From positions 1 through 62,204 of the forward strand of contig JANSXP010000043.1 in the NCBI GenBank assembly GCA_024742875.1: 62,204 bases of DNA, in the 5' to 3' direction. Source of the stretch: Planctomycetaceae bacterium. Its GTDB lineage: Bacteria > Planctomycetota > Planctomycetia > Planctomycetales > Planctomycetaceae. A model generated the notes under the pieces. That model did not search any database, was not told the DNA's origin, and saw only the letters and a list, made by a program, of their open reading frames with translations. Position 1 is the first letter of the stretch. Every line of letters begins with the position of its first letter. A program made the position numbers and the translations under genes. Positions 8,122 through 16,732 of this stretch are shown here, piece by piece.

Positions 8122-9390
8122 CTAGCGAACGGGGCTGGAGTTGCCATCGTCATCGTCCTGGCCAATGGCGTATCCAGCGGCTCCTGCGGCAGCCGCACCC
8201 AGCAGGCCGCCGAGTCCACCACCACCAAGTCCGCCGCCACCGCCACCACCGGTGAATCCACCGCCACCTGGAGCAGCCAGAGGGCCGCCAGGAGCACCTG
8301 CGATTGGGCCGGCTCCGGGATCTGCACCTTCTTCTGTTCCGTCCTCATTTTCGTCGAAGAACTCTTCCGAGTTCTGCTCGTTGATATTTTCCGCATTCAC
8401 GGGAGCCACAGACAGATCGAGGCTTTGAGCGAGCGACACGAAGCGGTAACGGGAGTCAGCAGGCAGCTGAGCGGTTGCCCCAACGAGGTCGACGCCGATC
8501 GCGAGGATGCCGTCCTCGCCAGTTGTCAGAACACTGTAGATTCCTGGCAGCAGGCCTCGAATGCTGAAGCTGCCGTCTTTCTGAACGTCCGTCTGGGCGA
8601 CATGTTCACCGTCGCGGAGGAAATGCAATGTCAGGTCCAGCACTTCGCGATGACGACCGCTGCGTGAATCGAGCAGGTTTACCTGACCGACAAGGGCACC
8701 ATCCGGCTGCAGCTGAATCTGGTGGTGGAACAGTGAGGTTGACGATTCGTTGGTTCCGAATGGGTACTCCCCTTCGCTCTCGGAAGGTTCATCGTTGAAT
8801 CGACGATCAGACTGAGGCAGTCCGGCGAAAAGCAGCTGCCGGGCAAGAGAGACGTCAGAGGCACTCACGATCGCAGAATTCAGTCCCAGTTCCACAACCT
8901 CACCGATCTTTACAGGAGTCGCCATAGCGATCCCTTCTTCCGGTTTAATCAGTCGCACAGAGTAAGCCATCAGTCCGGTCGGACCATCGGCAAACAATGC
9001 CACAACCCCTTCGGTCATGCCGCTGACCGTAAACGTGCCGTCAGCATCTGTCGTTGTTGTGGCCACAACCTGGCCACCCTTGATCACGCGGACCTGCATG
9101 CCACTGGCGGCTACCATGTTGCCCTCAGGTTTACTGAGAGATGAAAGACGCCCTGTGAACTCTCCCGATTCACTGATAACGACATGGTGCTGTCGATTGT
9201 GGATGACCGACTGAGGATCCATGACTTCGTCGTCGATGGATGCTGATACGGGAATTGGTGGAGCGGCTTCTACTTCCTGCACGGGGGCGGGAAGTGTTTC
9301 CACCTGCTCAACTTCCTGAGCCAGAACCGCTGTGCCCATGCAAAATACAAGGGACAGGGATAAAATTGGGAACGGATTCAGACGTCTCAT
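8122..9390 (-). CDS. Secreted protein with two Ig-like regulatory domains and Gly-rich tail
   Basis: A 422-residue exported protein. The signal peptide is LSLSLVFCMGTAVLAQ, cut near residue 25. Two beta-sandwich modules of the carboxypeptidase-regulatory-like (CarboxypepD_reg/SdrD B-like) type follow. The first is around residues 75-130 (TTTTDADGTFTVSGMTEGVV) and the second around 235-290 (DVQKDGSFSIRGLLPGIYSV). Both carry the typical DGxFxxxG pattern. The last 70 or so residues are Gly/Pro/Ala-rich with long glycine runs and end in an Asp-rich tail. It probably sits in the envelope as a structural or binding protein; no catalytic residues are visible. AAGGA is 7-8 bases before the ATG. Confidence 0.75.
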   Translation of the reverse strand: MRRLNPFPILSLSLVFCMGTAVLAQEVEQVETLPAPVQEVEAAPPIPVSASIDDEVMDPQSVIHNRQHHVVISESGEFTGRLSSLSKPEGNMVAASGMQVRVIKGGQVVATTTTDADGTFTVSGMTEGVVALFADGPTGLMAYSVRLIKPEEGIAMATPVKIGEVVELGLNSAIVSASDVSLARQLLFAGLPQSDRRFNDEPSESEGEYPFGTNESSTSLFHHQIQLQPDGALVGQVNLLDSRSGRHREVLDLTLHFLRDGEHVAQTDVQKDGSFSIRGLLPGIYSVLTTGEDGILAIGVDLVGATAQLPADSRYRFVSLAQSLDLSVAPVNAENINEQNSEEFFDENEDGTEEGADPGAGPIAGAPGGPLAAPGGGGFTGGGGGGGLGGGGLGGLLGAAAAGAAGYAIGQDDDDGNSSPVR

Positions 9391-9586
9391 TTGTCAGTCC
9401 TTTAGGTTCTTTCGCCGACGCGAAGGCGTGACAACGCAGATAGCCGGCTGGGGCCAGCAGAAAAAGAATGGCCCTAGTCTTCAGAAGTATGTCGAGAGGT
9501 CTGGAAGCAACGCAAACTTAAAGCGGCGAAAATGTCCAATCGGGAACAATTACCCATACGGCCTAAATTGATAGAACGGAACAAAG

Positions 9587-10354
9587 TTGCGGATAACCAC
9601 ATGGAATCTTAATGGGCTGCGTGCGGCTATCCGCAAGGGCTTTGCAGGACATCTGGATCGGATTGCGCCGGATGTGCTGTTGCTGCAGGAAATCCGCGTC
9701 ACGCCTGAGCAGCTTCCTCCAGAGTGGAGGCAGCCGACTGGCTGGTTTGTGCATTGGCATCCTGCGGAAAAGAAAGGCTACTCAGGGACGGCTGTCTGGT
9801 CGCGCGAGCCCATTTCGGTGCTGGAAACCGGGACCACGGCGCGCGACAGGGACGTTGAGGGTCGCGTGCTCACTGTTGAAACCGGGGGTGTGAGTTTGTC
9901 CAGTGTCTATTTGCCGTCGGGGTCGTCGGGCCCTGAACGGCAGGCCGTCAAAGACGACTGGATGCTGCGTTTCCGTCGCTGGGCTGATCGCAAGCGTAAG
10001 TCGGGACCGTTTCTGTTTGGCGGCGACCTGAATATAGCGCACACGGAACGCGACATCTTCTACGCGAAATCCAATTCCAGGACGTCCGGCTTTCTGCCAC
10101 ATGAAAGGGAGTGGTTCGGCAAACTGCTCAAGTCCGGGTGGCACGATCTGGTGCGTGAGCAGGAAGGCGATGTCGATGGGCCCTATTCGTGGTGGTCCAA
10201 TCGTGGCAAAGCGCGGGAACTGGATCGCGGCTGGCGGATTGACTACCTGCTGGCCAACGCGGAGATGACGTCACGAGTGGCAACCACTCAGATTGACCGT
10301 GAGGCGGGATTGGCCGTCAGTGATCATGCCCCCGTGTCTGTCGAGATTTCCTAA
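9587..10354 (+). CDS. xth: Exodeoxyribonuclease III (AP endonuclease family)
   Basis: A 255-residue enzyme of the exonuclease/endonuclease/phosphatase superfamily. It repairs abasic sites and trims 3' ends of DNA. Catalytic segments are all present: TTWNLNGLRAA at the N-terminus, the metal-binding Glu in LLQEIRV (about residue 35), FGGDLNIAHTERDI (about 145-158), IDYLLAN, and the C-terminal SDHAPVSVEI with the catalytic His. The start is a TTG at 9587. It is preferred because the family begins directly with this strand and no ATG lies at the right place; the purine-rich GAACGGAACAAAG precedes it. It diverges from the Gly-rich secreted protein gene. Confidence 0.92.
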   Translation: MRITTWNLNGLRAAIRKGFAGHLDRIAPDVLLLQEIRVTPEQLPPEWRQPTGWFVHWHPAEKKGYSGTAVWSREPISVLETGTTARDRDVEGRVLTVETGGVSLSSVYLPSGSSGPERQAVKDDWMLRFRRWADRKRKSGPFLFGGDLNIAHTERDIFYAKSNSRTSGFLPHEREWFGKLLKSGWHDLVREQEGDVDGPYSWWSNRGKARELDRGWRIDYLLANAEMTSRVATTQIDREAGLAVSDHAPVSVEIS

Positions 10355-10528
10355 GTTCCGCTGCCATTGTTTTTGGTGATGGTTTTTACATCAGGCGAAG
10401 GGGAATCCATCGAATCTGCCTTGTCGCCCAAGTGGACAGTCTTCACACTCCGGCACGCGGCGGTGATCGTCAGCTCGACACCTGCCCCTTCAGCTCGATT
10501 CCAGTCTTCCGGATGCTTCGCTGCCCTC

Positions 10529-11095
10529 ATGCCAATTCTCGGTAAGGAACCCGACCTGTTCCCCAAAGCACTGCTGGAGGCCCCCGGCGCGGTGGACCCT
10601 GAAGGGCAGTGGTACGTGACATACACCTTGTCTCGCCGAGAGAAGGATTTGATGAGGCGTCTTCGCAACCAGAAGATTGCCCACTACGGTCCGCTGGTAC
10701 CACATCGAAAAAAGTCGCCGCAGGGGCGTGTGAGAACCAGCTACCTGCCGCTGTTTGCCGGGTACGTTTTTGTCTTCGGATCAGAAGAAGATCGTTACAA
10801 CACGGTGGCGACCGGCTGTATTTCCAAGTGCATTCCCGTGGTCGATGGTGACGAACTTGTTGCCGATCTGCAGCGCATTCACCTGCTGGCAGAACACGGA
10901 GAAGACCTGCAGGCTGAGATTCGACCGATCGTCGGACAGCGGGCGCGGATTGTCCGTGGTCCACTCAAGGATCGCGAGCTCGTGGGGACGGTCACAGAAA
11001 TCAAAAGCCAGCACCGACTCGTGGTGATGGTCAACTTCCTGCAGCAGGGGGCGTCCATACAGGTCGACGAAGCGGACGTGGAACTGATTGATTAA
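10529..11095 (+). CDS. NusG/RfaH-family transcription factor paralogue
   Basis: A 188-residue protein with an NGN domain (QWYVTYTLSRREKDLMRRL near residue 30, then PLFAGYVFVFGS near residue 75). It ends with a KOW-like beta domain (IVRGPLKDRELVGTVTEI near residue 145). Such proteins bind the RNA polymerase clamp and modulate pausing or termination. It lacks the secE and L11 context of housekeeping nusG, so it is more likely a specialised paralogue of the RfaH/LoaP kind. These typically act on long polysaccharide or secondary-metabolite operons. I chose the ATG at 10529; upstream in-frame sequence reads like noncoding. It converges on the HlyD-like gene. Confidence 0.82.
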   Translation: MPILGKEPDLFPKALLEAPGAVDPEGQWYVTYTLSRREKDLMRRLRNQKIAHYGPLVPHRKKSPQGRVRTSYLPLFAGYVFVFGSEEDRYNTVATGCISKCIPVVDGDELVADLQRIHLLAEHGEDLQAEIRPIVGQRARIVRGPLKDRELVGTVTEIKSQHRLVVMVNFLQQGASIQVDEADVELID

Positions 11096-11157
11096 ATCGT
11101 GGCTGGTCACACCCGCAGAGTGTGCACTCTCGCCGTGCGTGCGGCGCCGGACACTTC

Positions 11158-12690
11158 TTACAGCACGCTGCCGCCGCCGAGAGAAATGTCGATCTGGCTG
11201 CCGATGGGAATCTCGGGCCACAGCTTGCCTGTGGGGGTCACCCGAACCGGAATGAAGCTCTGGTCCGACTGACTGGCCGGATCAGCCAGCATGGGCAGGT
11301 CGGCCACTCGTCCGCGGTAGACCTCTGCTCCGGGAAATTCCAGGGCCACCTCCATGCCGACTTCGACTTCGTTAACTCGTCGGCTGGGGACATACATGAG
11401 CACGTAACGGCGGTCTGTATGCAGGATTTTCAGCATCACTTCTCCGGCGGACATTTGATCCCCGGTCTGGTAGCGAATCAGGCCCACCTTGCCGTATCCC
11501 GGCGAGGCAATGTCAACTTCGCGACTGACCGATCGAAAGTTCTCAAGACGCTCAGCCGCTTCTTCAAACTGCAGACGAACGCTCTCGACACCGGCCGCCT
11601 GCCTGACCTGCTCCGGCAGAATGTCTCGCAATTCTTCCAGCTTCTGCAGGCGACTCTCAATCGCACTCGCTTCGATGGAAAGCAGATCCACGCGAGGTTC
11701 CGAGGCCAGGACTGTCGGTGATTCGGGAGCTGGCAGGGGCTGTGGCTGTGGCACGATGTTCGGGCGAGCCGTCTGTTTGGGCCGCGGCACACCGATCGAT
11801 GACTCGCCAGTTCGCCCGGCGATAAAGATCATATGATTGCCACGATTGACGGGGCAGTATTCTTTGACGGTTCTGGAGTTGGAGACCGTCCGCACGGCCA
11901 CCCGTTGCCCTTCGGGCCCGCTGACTGGCCGAGGAGCAGCCTCGGCTCGGAGAGGTTCCGGCAGTGGCACATTGGCGGCTTCAATAATGTGGGCCCGCGT
12001 CCGGACGTCGGAAATCTCACGATCCAGCTCGCGCGTTCGCCACTGCAGATCCAGTTTGGCTCTGGCCTGGGCTTCCTGCAGTTGTCGTCGCAACTCTTCC
12101 ACTCGTTTTTCCTGGCTGGCGATGATCGACAGGTGTTCGCTCTTTTCCAGCGTCAGCAGCACATCGCCCGAAAAGACTTCATCACCCGGATTCACATGAG
12201 CCTGCATGAGCCTCGCGTTCGCGGGCACGCGGATCGATGTGATATCGGCCGACAGGACACCCGCGACGGGTGAGTCAGAACGTGTGCTCAGCCAGTACAC
12301 AATCAGACAGCCGGCAATCAGCGAACAGGCCAGCAGGCTGACGGTGCGAATGGCGGAGGCCGGCAGATGCGCGGTCGCTCCAGGTTCCGGGCGCGGCACG
12401 CTAAGATCCCGGGCCTGCTGAATCCACTGCTCGTCGAGCAGCGTCGAAGTGCTCATCCCCAGCTCATCGGCGAAGGCGGCCGCCTCATGGCGGCTCCACA
12501 GTGCGACCTGCGGGAAGAAGTAAACTCCCAGCCGATTCAGAATGACGGCCTCCCGAGTGTCCACGCCACGAATCTGCGTGAGATCGTCGGCGGCAGCAGG
12601 CGTGCGATCGTACACCGCCCCAAAATCGCGGTCGATTCGGTAGCCGTGGTGAAGTTCGTCAAATAGGTTTTTTGTCGCCGTGGAAGTCAT
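11158..12690 (-). CDS. HlyD-type membrane fusion protein with N-terminal helix-hairpin-helix-like module
   Basis: A 510-residue protein. Residues about 30-90 resemble the short helix-hairpin-helix-like domain seen in some 'flap endonuclease-like' fusions (DDLTQIRGVDTREAVILN, then LGVYFFPQVALWS). A Pro-rich linker and one membrane segment (TVSLLACSLIAGCLIVYWL, about 113-131) follow. The periplasmic part is HlyD-like: a biotinyl-lipoyl half (IRVPANARLMQAHVNPGDEV), a coiled coil (EKRVEELRRQLQEAQARAK), a variable insert of about 100 residues, a second coiled coil, and a beta-barrel part (YVPSRRVNEVEVGMEVALEF). Membrane fusion proteins link an inner-membrane exporter to the outer membrane, but no exporter gene is adjacent. 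Upstream, 509 bases separate it from the DUF255 gene. Confidence 0.75.
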   Translation of the reverse strand: MTSTATKNLFDELHHGYRIDRDFGAVYDRTPAAADDLTQIRGVDTREAVILNRLGVYFFPQVALWSRHEAAAFADELGMSTSTLLDEQWIQQARDLSVPRPEPGATAHLPASAIRTVSLLACSLIAGCLIVYWLSTRSDSPVAGVLSADITSIRVPANARLMQAHVNPGDEVFSGDVLLTLEKSEHLSIIASQEKRVEELRRQLQEAQARAKLDLQWRTRELDREISDVRTRAHIIEAANVPLPEPLRAEAAPRPVSGPEGQRVAVRTVSNSRTVKEYCPVNRGNHMIFIAGRTGESSIGVPRPKQTARPNIVPQPQPLPAPESPTVLASEPRVDLLSIEASAIESRLQKLEELRDILPEQVRQAAGVESVRLQFEEAAERLENFRSVSREVDIASPGYGKVGLIRYQTGDQMSAGEVMLKILHTDRRYVLMYVPSRRVNEVEVGMEVALEFPGAEVYRGRVADLPMLADPASQSDQSFIPVRVTPTGKLWPEIPIGSQIDISLGGGSVL

Positions 12691-13199
12691 GACTTCGCGT
12701 GCCTCCTGCCCTGCTTTTCCGATGGCCTCCTGCCATTGGGGAGTGAATCAAGCCGTTTGCGAGCTGCTCTTCGGCAGAAGCTGCCGGTTGAGGTGAATGG
12801 ACCACATCGCGCGCAGCGGCTCTACCCATCCACATGGTTCATCGGCGGACGGATCGGTGCGAGTGAGAGAAATTCCGTGTCCGCCAGCGCCCGCCGCATT
12901 TTCGCGGCCAAATGTCCAGGTCAGACGGAGCCTCTGAGCGTGTGTTGCTTCACTCAGACCGCCGTATTCGCCCGTGACTGTGGGTTGCCTTGTGCCCGAC
13001 TAAGTGTTGACGCGATAATGGTTTGCGGAACACGGCGGGCCTCCGACCCGTTCCTGCGACCTGATTGACGGCTTGTGTGACAGGGATCACTAGGTGATTT
13101 GGCTGTAACCGCTAAAATTCACGACCGCGCTGGACGTCTGAAACGCTGACCTTCGTGTTCGGACAATGGCTCGCGAGCACCCAAGATGGAATTCGACCA
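12691..13199. other. Divergent intergenic region, 509 bases
   Basis: This lies between the HlyD-like gene (minus) and the DUF255 gene (plus), so it should hold promoters for both. Only a weak plus-strand candidate is seen: TTGTGC at 12990 and GATAAT at 13014, 18 bases apart. An open frame at 12736-13068 has low-complexity wording and is probably not a gene. No RNA gene or repeat was seen. Confidence 0.5.
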
Positions 13200-15857
13200 A
13201 TGAAACTGATCGCAATGGCGGCCGCTGCAACCGCCTTTTTGTCCAGTCCGGCCGTGGCGGAAGACTCGGCGACGACGACCAACCGGCTGGCCGGTGAATC
13301 GAGCCCGTACCTGCTGCTGCACGCCCACAACCCGGTGCAGTGGTACCCATGGGGGCCGGAAGCGCTGACCCGGGCGAAGGCTGAGAACAAACCCATTTTT
13401 CTGTCGATTGGCTACAGCAGCTGCTACTGGTGCCATGTGATGGAACGGGAGGTTTTTTCCAGCAGGGAAATAGCCGCGTACATGAATGAGCACTTCGTCA
13501 ACATCAAGGTGGACCGTGAGGAGCGGCCGGATATTGACGACATCTATATGACGTCGCTGCTGGTGTATCGTCAGCTGTCCGGATCCGGTGGTGGCGGTGG
13601 CTGGCCACTGTCCATGTTTCTCACGCCCACAGGACATCCGATCGGTGGCGCTACTTATCTGCCACCGGAGGACAGTCCGGAACGTGGTCGCGGTTTTCCG
13701 TCCGTCGCCCGTCAGGTGGTGGAATTGTGGGAGAACCGCCAGGCGGACCTGGAACGCAGCGGTCAGATGATGACCGCCCAGGTTCAGCGGTTGATTCGGC
13801 CGTCAGCCGATGAGACGGTGGCGGAACCCGGCAGGGACTTGCTGCAGCTCGTGACGGATGAGATTAAACGACAGTATGACCCGGTTCACGGTGGTGTGGA
13901 CTTCAACGGCCAGGCGCCGGACTCAGCTCGTTTCCCCAACATCCCGCGACTGCAGTTTCTGATGGATGTGTCAGCGGCCAGTGATGATGGCGCCCTGCTC
14001 GGAGTGGTGGAGCACTCTTTGCAGAGCATGGCTCGCGGCGGTATTCGGGACCACCTGGCCGGCGGCTTTCATCGCTACAGTACGGACCGTCGCTGGCACG
14101 TACCTCACTTCGAAAAAATGCTCTACGACCAGGCGATGATGCTGGGCATTTATGCTCGCGCCGCGCAGATGACGGGCGATGATTTCTATCGCACGGTGGC
14201 GGGAGAAATCGCGGATTTCGTGGAGCGGGAAATGACGACCGCTCAGGGAGCATTCTGCAGCGCCCTGGACGCCGAAACCAATGCCATTGAGGGGGAATAT
14301 TATGTCTGGAATGACGAGGAAATTGGTGCCGTGCTGGGGGACGATGCGGCATTGTTTGGCCGTGTGTATGGTTTGGAGGCGGCCAATCCGTTCGAACACG
14401 GCTATGTCCTGCATTTGCCACAATCGAAGGCGAGCATTGCCAAAGAACTGAATATGGAAACGGAGCAGCTGGAACAGAAGCTGTCCGCCCTGCGGGCGCA
14501 TTTACTTAAAGTACGTTCCCGGCGGCCGCGTCCGCTTCTGGATGACAAGGTCTTGACGGCGTGGAATGCGATGATGATTCGCGCATTGGCTTACAGCGGT
14601 CGGGTACTCGATCGTCCGCAGGACGTGAAGGCAGCTGCGAAAGCGGCAGACTTCCTGCTGGAGAATCTGCAGGATTCTGACGGAGGCGTCCTGCGAACCT
14701 GGCGTGGCGGCAAAGCGAAGTACGCCGCCTATCTGGATGATTACGCGTTTCTTGTGTCCGCTCTGCTGGAACTGCACGAGGCCACCGGAGAACAAAAATG
14801 GCTTGCGTCGGCTCGCACACTGAACGCCCGGCAGATCGAACTGTTCTATGACAACGATTTGAAGGCCTTCTATTTCACGTCCACCGGACATGAAAAACTG
14901 ATTGCCCGTACCAGTTCCATCTACGATTCTGTGTTCCCGTCGGCCAACAGCCTGTCGGTTCAGAATCTGCTGCGGTTGCAGGTGATCGACAACTCACAGG
15001 AATACGCCACAATTGCCAAAGACACTCTGTCACGTTTCGTTCCCGCGCTGAAGCGTTCGCCCGCGTCGTGTGCCGGACTGGGGCGTGCGATTTTTGGCTG
15101 GCTGCAGCAGACGGACGGGGCCTCTCAGAATGCGTCTTTGTTTCTCGCGCGGCCGAGATGGCAGCCTGTTGCTTTGCGAACAGTACAACCGCCGGAGGAA
15201 AAGTCGGAAAAGGTCGTTCCTGGTCGCACCGTGAGTCGGCAGGACCCACCGGCTGGAACCACTCAGCAGGGAGTCATCCAGCAAGCCAGTTTTCGCCCGG
15301 TCTTCCCCGCGCCGACCACGGTCGATGAGAAGGAAAAAGATCGTCCACTCAAAGTGAAGATCTATCCGCTGTACGACAAGCTGCCTCGCAAAGGCAAGTG
15401 TCTGATCGCGATTGAACTGCAGGTGAAATTTGGCTGGCACATCAACGCCAATCCTTCGAATCCCGATTTTCTGGTGCCCACCAAAGTGGAACTGAAATCG
15501 AAGCAGAATGTGAAGCTGACGAAGGTGAAGTATCCCAAACACCATGAACTGAAGGTGCAGGGATCACCAGATCCCTATCATGTTTATGACGGCAAACAGA
15601 TTGTCTACGGCCTGCTGGAGATCGACGAGAAGGACACCACAAAACTGTCAGAGCTGGAGTTCCACGTGTCGTTTCAAGGGTGCAATTCCACGCAGTGTCT
15701 GCAGCCCGACAAGGTGGTGATGAAGGGGAAACTTCCGTTTGCTAAAGACGGTGAAACGCTCAAGAAGGTCAACCTCGAAAAGCACCCCAAACTGGAGAAA
15801 ACGAAGCCAGCCACGCCCGCGAAAGGCGAAACGCCGGGGCGGCCGCCGGGGCTCTGA
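13200..15857 (+). CDS. Secreted DUF255 thioredoxin-like protein fused to a DsbD-alpha-like domain
   Basis: An 885-residue protein. A clear signal peptide ([20 protein letters not shown]) sets the start at 13200 and predicts export. Residues about 27-190 form the DUF255/YyaL (spermatogenesis-associated protein 20 type) thioredoxin-like domain: [20 protein letters not shown] and the C75-x-x-C78 motif in SSCYWCHVM, with Tyr where the family usually has His. An alpha-helical (alpha/alpha)6-like domain runs to about residue 620 ([20 protein letters not shown]). After a Pro/Gln-rich linker, residues about 715-850 resemble the N-terminal domain of Dsb[14 protein letters not shown] and the pair C828/C833 in [12 protein letters not shown]. 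The fusion suggests a periplasmic thiol-redox role. DUF255 proteins are more often cytoplasmic and lack the C-terminal domain. Confidence 0.85.
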   Translation: MKLIAMAAAATAFLSSPAVAEDSATTTNRLAGESSPYLLLHAHNPVQWYPWGPEALTRAKAENKPIFLSIGYSSCYWCHVMEREVFSSREIAAYMNEHFVNIKVDREERPDIDDIYMTSLLVYRQLSGSGGGGGWPLSMFLTPTGHPIGGATYLPPEDSPERGRGFPSVARQVVELWENRQADLERSGQMMTAQVQRLIRPSADETVAEPGRDLLQLVTDEIKRQYDPVHGGVDFNGQAPDSARFPNIPRLQFLMDVSAASDDGALLGVVEHSLQSMARGGIRDHLAGGFHRYSTDRRWHVPHFEKMLYDQAMMLGIYARAAQMTGDDFYRTVAGEIADFVEREMTTAQGAFCSALDAETNAIEGEYYVWNDEEIGAVLGDDAALFGRVYGLEAANPFEHGYVLHLPQSKASIAKELNMETEQLEQKLSALRAHLLKVRSRRPRPLLDDKVLTAWNAMMIRALAYSGRVLDRPQDVKAAAKAADFLLENLQDSDGGVLRTWRGGKAKYAAYLDDYAFLVSALLELHEATGEQKWLASARTLNARQIELFYDNDLKAFYFTSTGHEKLIARTSSIYDSVFPSANSLSVQNLLRLQVIDNSQEYATIAKDTLSRFVPALKRSPASCAGLGRAIFGWLQQTDGASQNASLFLARPRWQPVALRTVQPPEEKSEKVVPGRTVSRQDPPAGTTQQGVIQQASFRPVFPAPTTVDEKEKDRPLKVKIYPLYDKLPRKGKCLIAIELQVKFGWHINANPSNPDFLVPTKVELKSKQNVKLTKVKYPKHHELKVQGSPDPYHVYDGKQIVYGLLEIDEKDTTKLSELEFHVSFQGCNSTQCLQPDKVVMKGKLPFAKDGETLKKVNLEKHPKLEKTKPATPAKGETPGRPPGL

Positions 15858-15987
15858 AATCCGATCTGCGTCGCGTTCCTGATCACGGTAAACGCCCTGT
15901 GGCTGCGGCACTGACGCTGGAAAACGGGGGCTGACGTTGGTAGCTTCCCAGCGACAGGAATTCTCACCCACCGAACAGCTGAAGACC

Positions 15988-16497
15988 ATGGCAATTCAGG
16001 CAATCGCAGGCGTCAGTCCCACCCAGGAAACCGTCGTGATGACGGAGTATCCGTCCATCGCCGCGATGGGGCCTGGGCAGTTTCTTGGCCGTTTGTACGA
16101 GTGTGTCCCGATCAAGCTGTTTGGCACAGGTCCCAGCCTGTCCCACATCTTTGCGCTGCTGACCGCCCCGCTGGGAGTCATGCTCTACGGCGCTCAGAAA
16201 GTGCTGGGTGATCGTTATGTGCTGACCAACCGCGGGGTGCAGATCTGGAAGTCACGCGGGAAACGCCTGGTCGGTTCCATTAAGTTCGGTGAGTACGACC
16301 ATGTTGAACTGGATCAGGTGCCAGGTCAGGAATTCTTCGATGCTGCCGACATTCGATTCGTTGGGGCGGATGGCAGCACCAAAATGCGGTTGCAGGGTGT
16401 GAAGGATGCCGGTGCTTTTCTGAGCACAATCGAACGCACGGCCGAATCACGCCAACTGGTTGACGCGTCCCTGGCCGTCATTGCCGCTCGCGGCTAA
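15988..16497 (+). CDS. Bacterial PH-domain membrane-associated protein
   Basis: A 169-residue protein. One hydrophobic segment near residues 45-65 (SHIFALLTAPLGVMLYG) is followed by a bacterial PH-like (bPH_2/YdbT-type) fold. This is marked by LGDRYVLTNRGVQIWKSRGK and a series of short beta strands (GSIKFGEYDHVEL, ADIRFVGADG) ending in a helix. PH-type domains of this kind are usually tethered to the membrane; their ligands are unknown. The ATG at 15988 is used; a TTG at 15937 with GGGGG upstream would add 17 residues and is a real alternative. It follows the DUF255 fusion gene by 130 bases on the same strand. Confidence 0.7.
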   Translation: MAIQAIAGVSPTQETVVMTEYPSIAAMGPGQFLGRLYECVPIKLFGTGPSLSHIFALLTAPLGVMLYGAQKVLGDRYVLTNRGVQIWKSRGKRLVGSIKFGEYDHVELDQVPGQEFFDAADIRFVGADGSTKMRLQGVKDAGAFLSTIERTAESRQLVDASLAVIAARG

Positions 16498-16642
16498 CGG
16501 ATCTCGATGACTCGCCCGCGATAATGGCCCGCGGTCATGAGGTGGCGAGGGTGAGCGAAGCTGCGACATGGACCCGCTGACGTAACGGACGACCCTCAGC
16601 AGTGAATTCTGTGAGTTCTGTGCTCAGCTCGGCGATCAGAAA

Positions 16643-16689
16643 CCAATAACAGCCCGGGGGTCTGCTGACATTCGGGCTGTCTTTATTGG
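16643..16689. terminator. Bidirectional terminator between convergent genes
   Basis: CCAATAACAGCCCG at 16643-16656 pairs with CGGGCTGTCTTTATTGG at 16673-16689, an eight-base core (ACAGCCCG/CGGGCTGT) plus an outer six-base stem (CCAATA/TATTGG) with a bulge. CTTTATT follows the core on the plus strand. It sits between the stop at 16497 (plus) and the stop at 16733 (minus). Confidence 0.65.
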
Positions 16690-16732
16690 CGGCCTCAAGT
16701 CATGACTGGCGGGTTCCGGCAGTCGGTCCCGG

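Noticed and set aside
11117-11130. AGAGTGTGCACTCT palindrome between convergent genes as a terminator
   Set aside because: The stem is short, the loop tiny and no T run follows on either strand.
12736-13068. 110-residue plus-strand frame between the HlyD and DUF255 genes
   Set aside because: No binding site, Ala/Arg/Ser-rich shadow-like composition and no domain; the region is better read as promoters.
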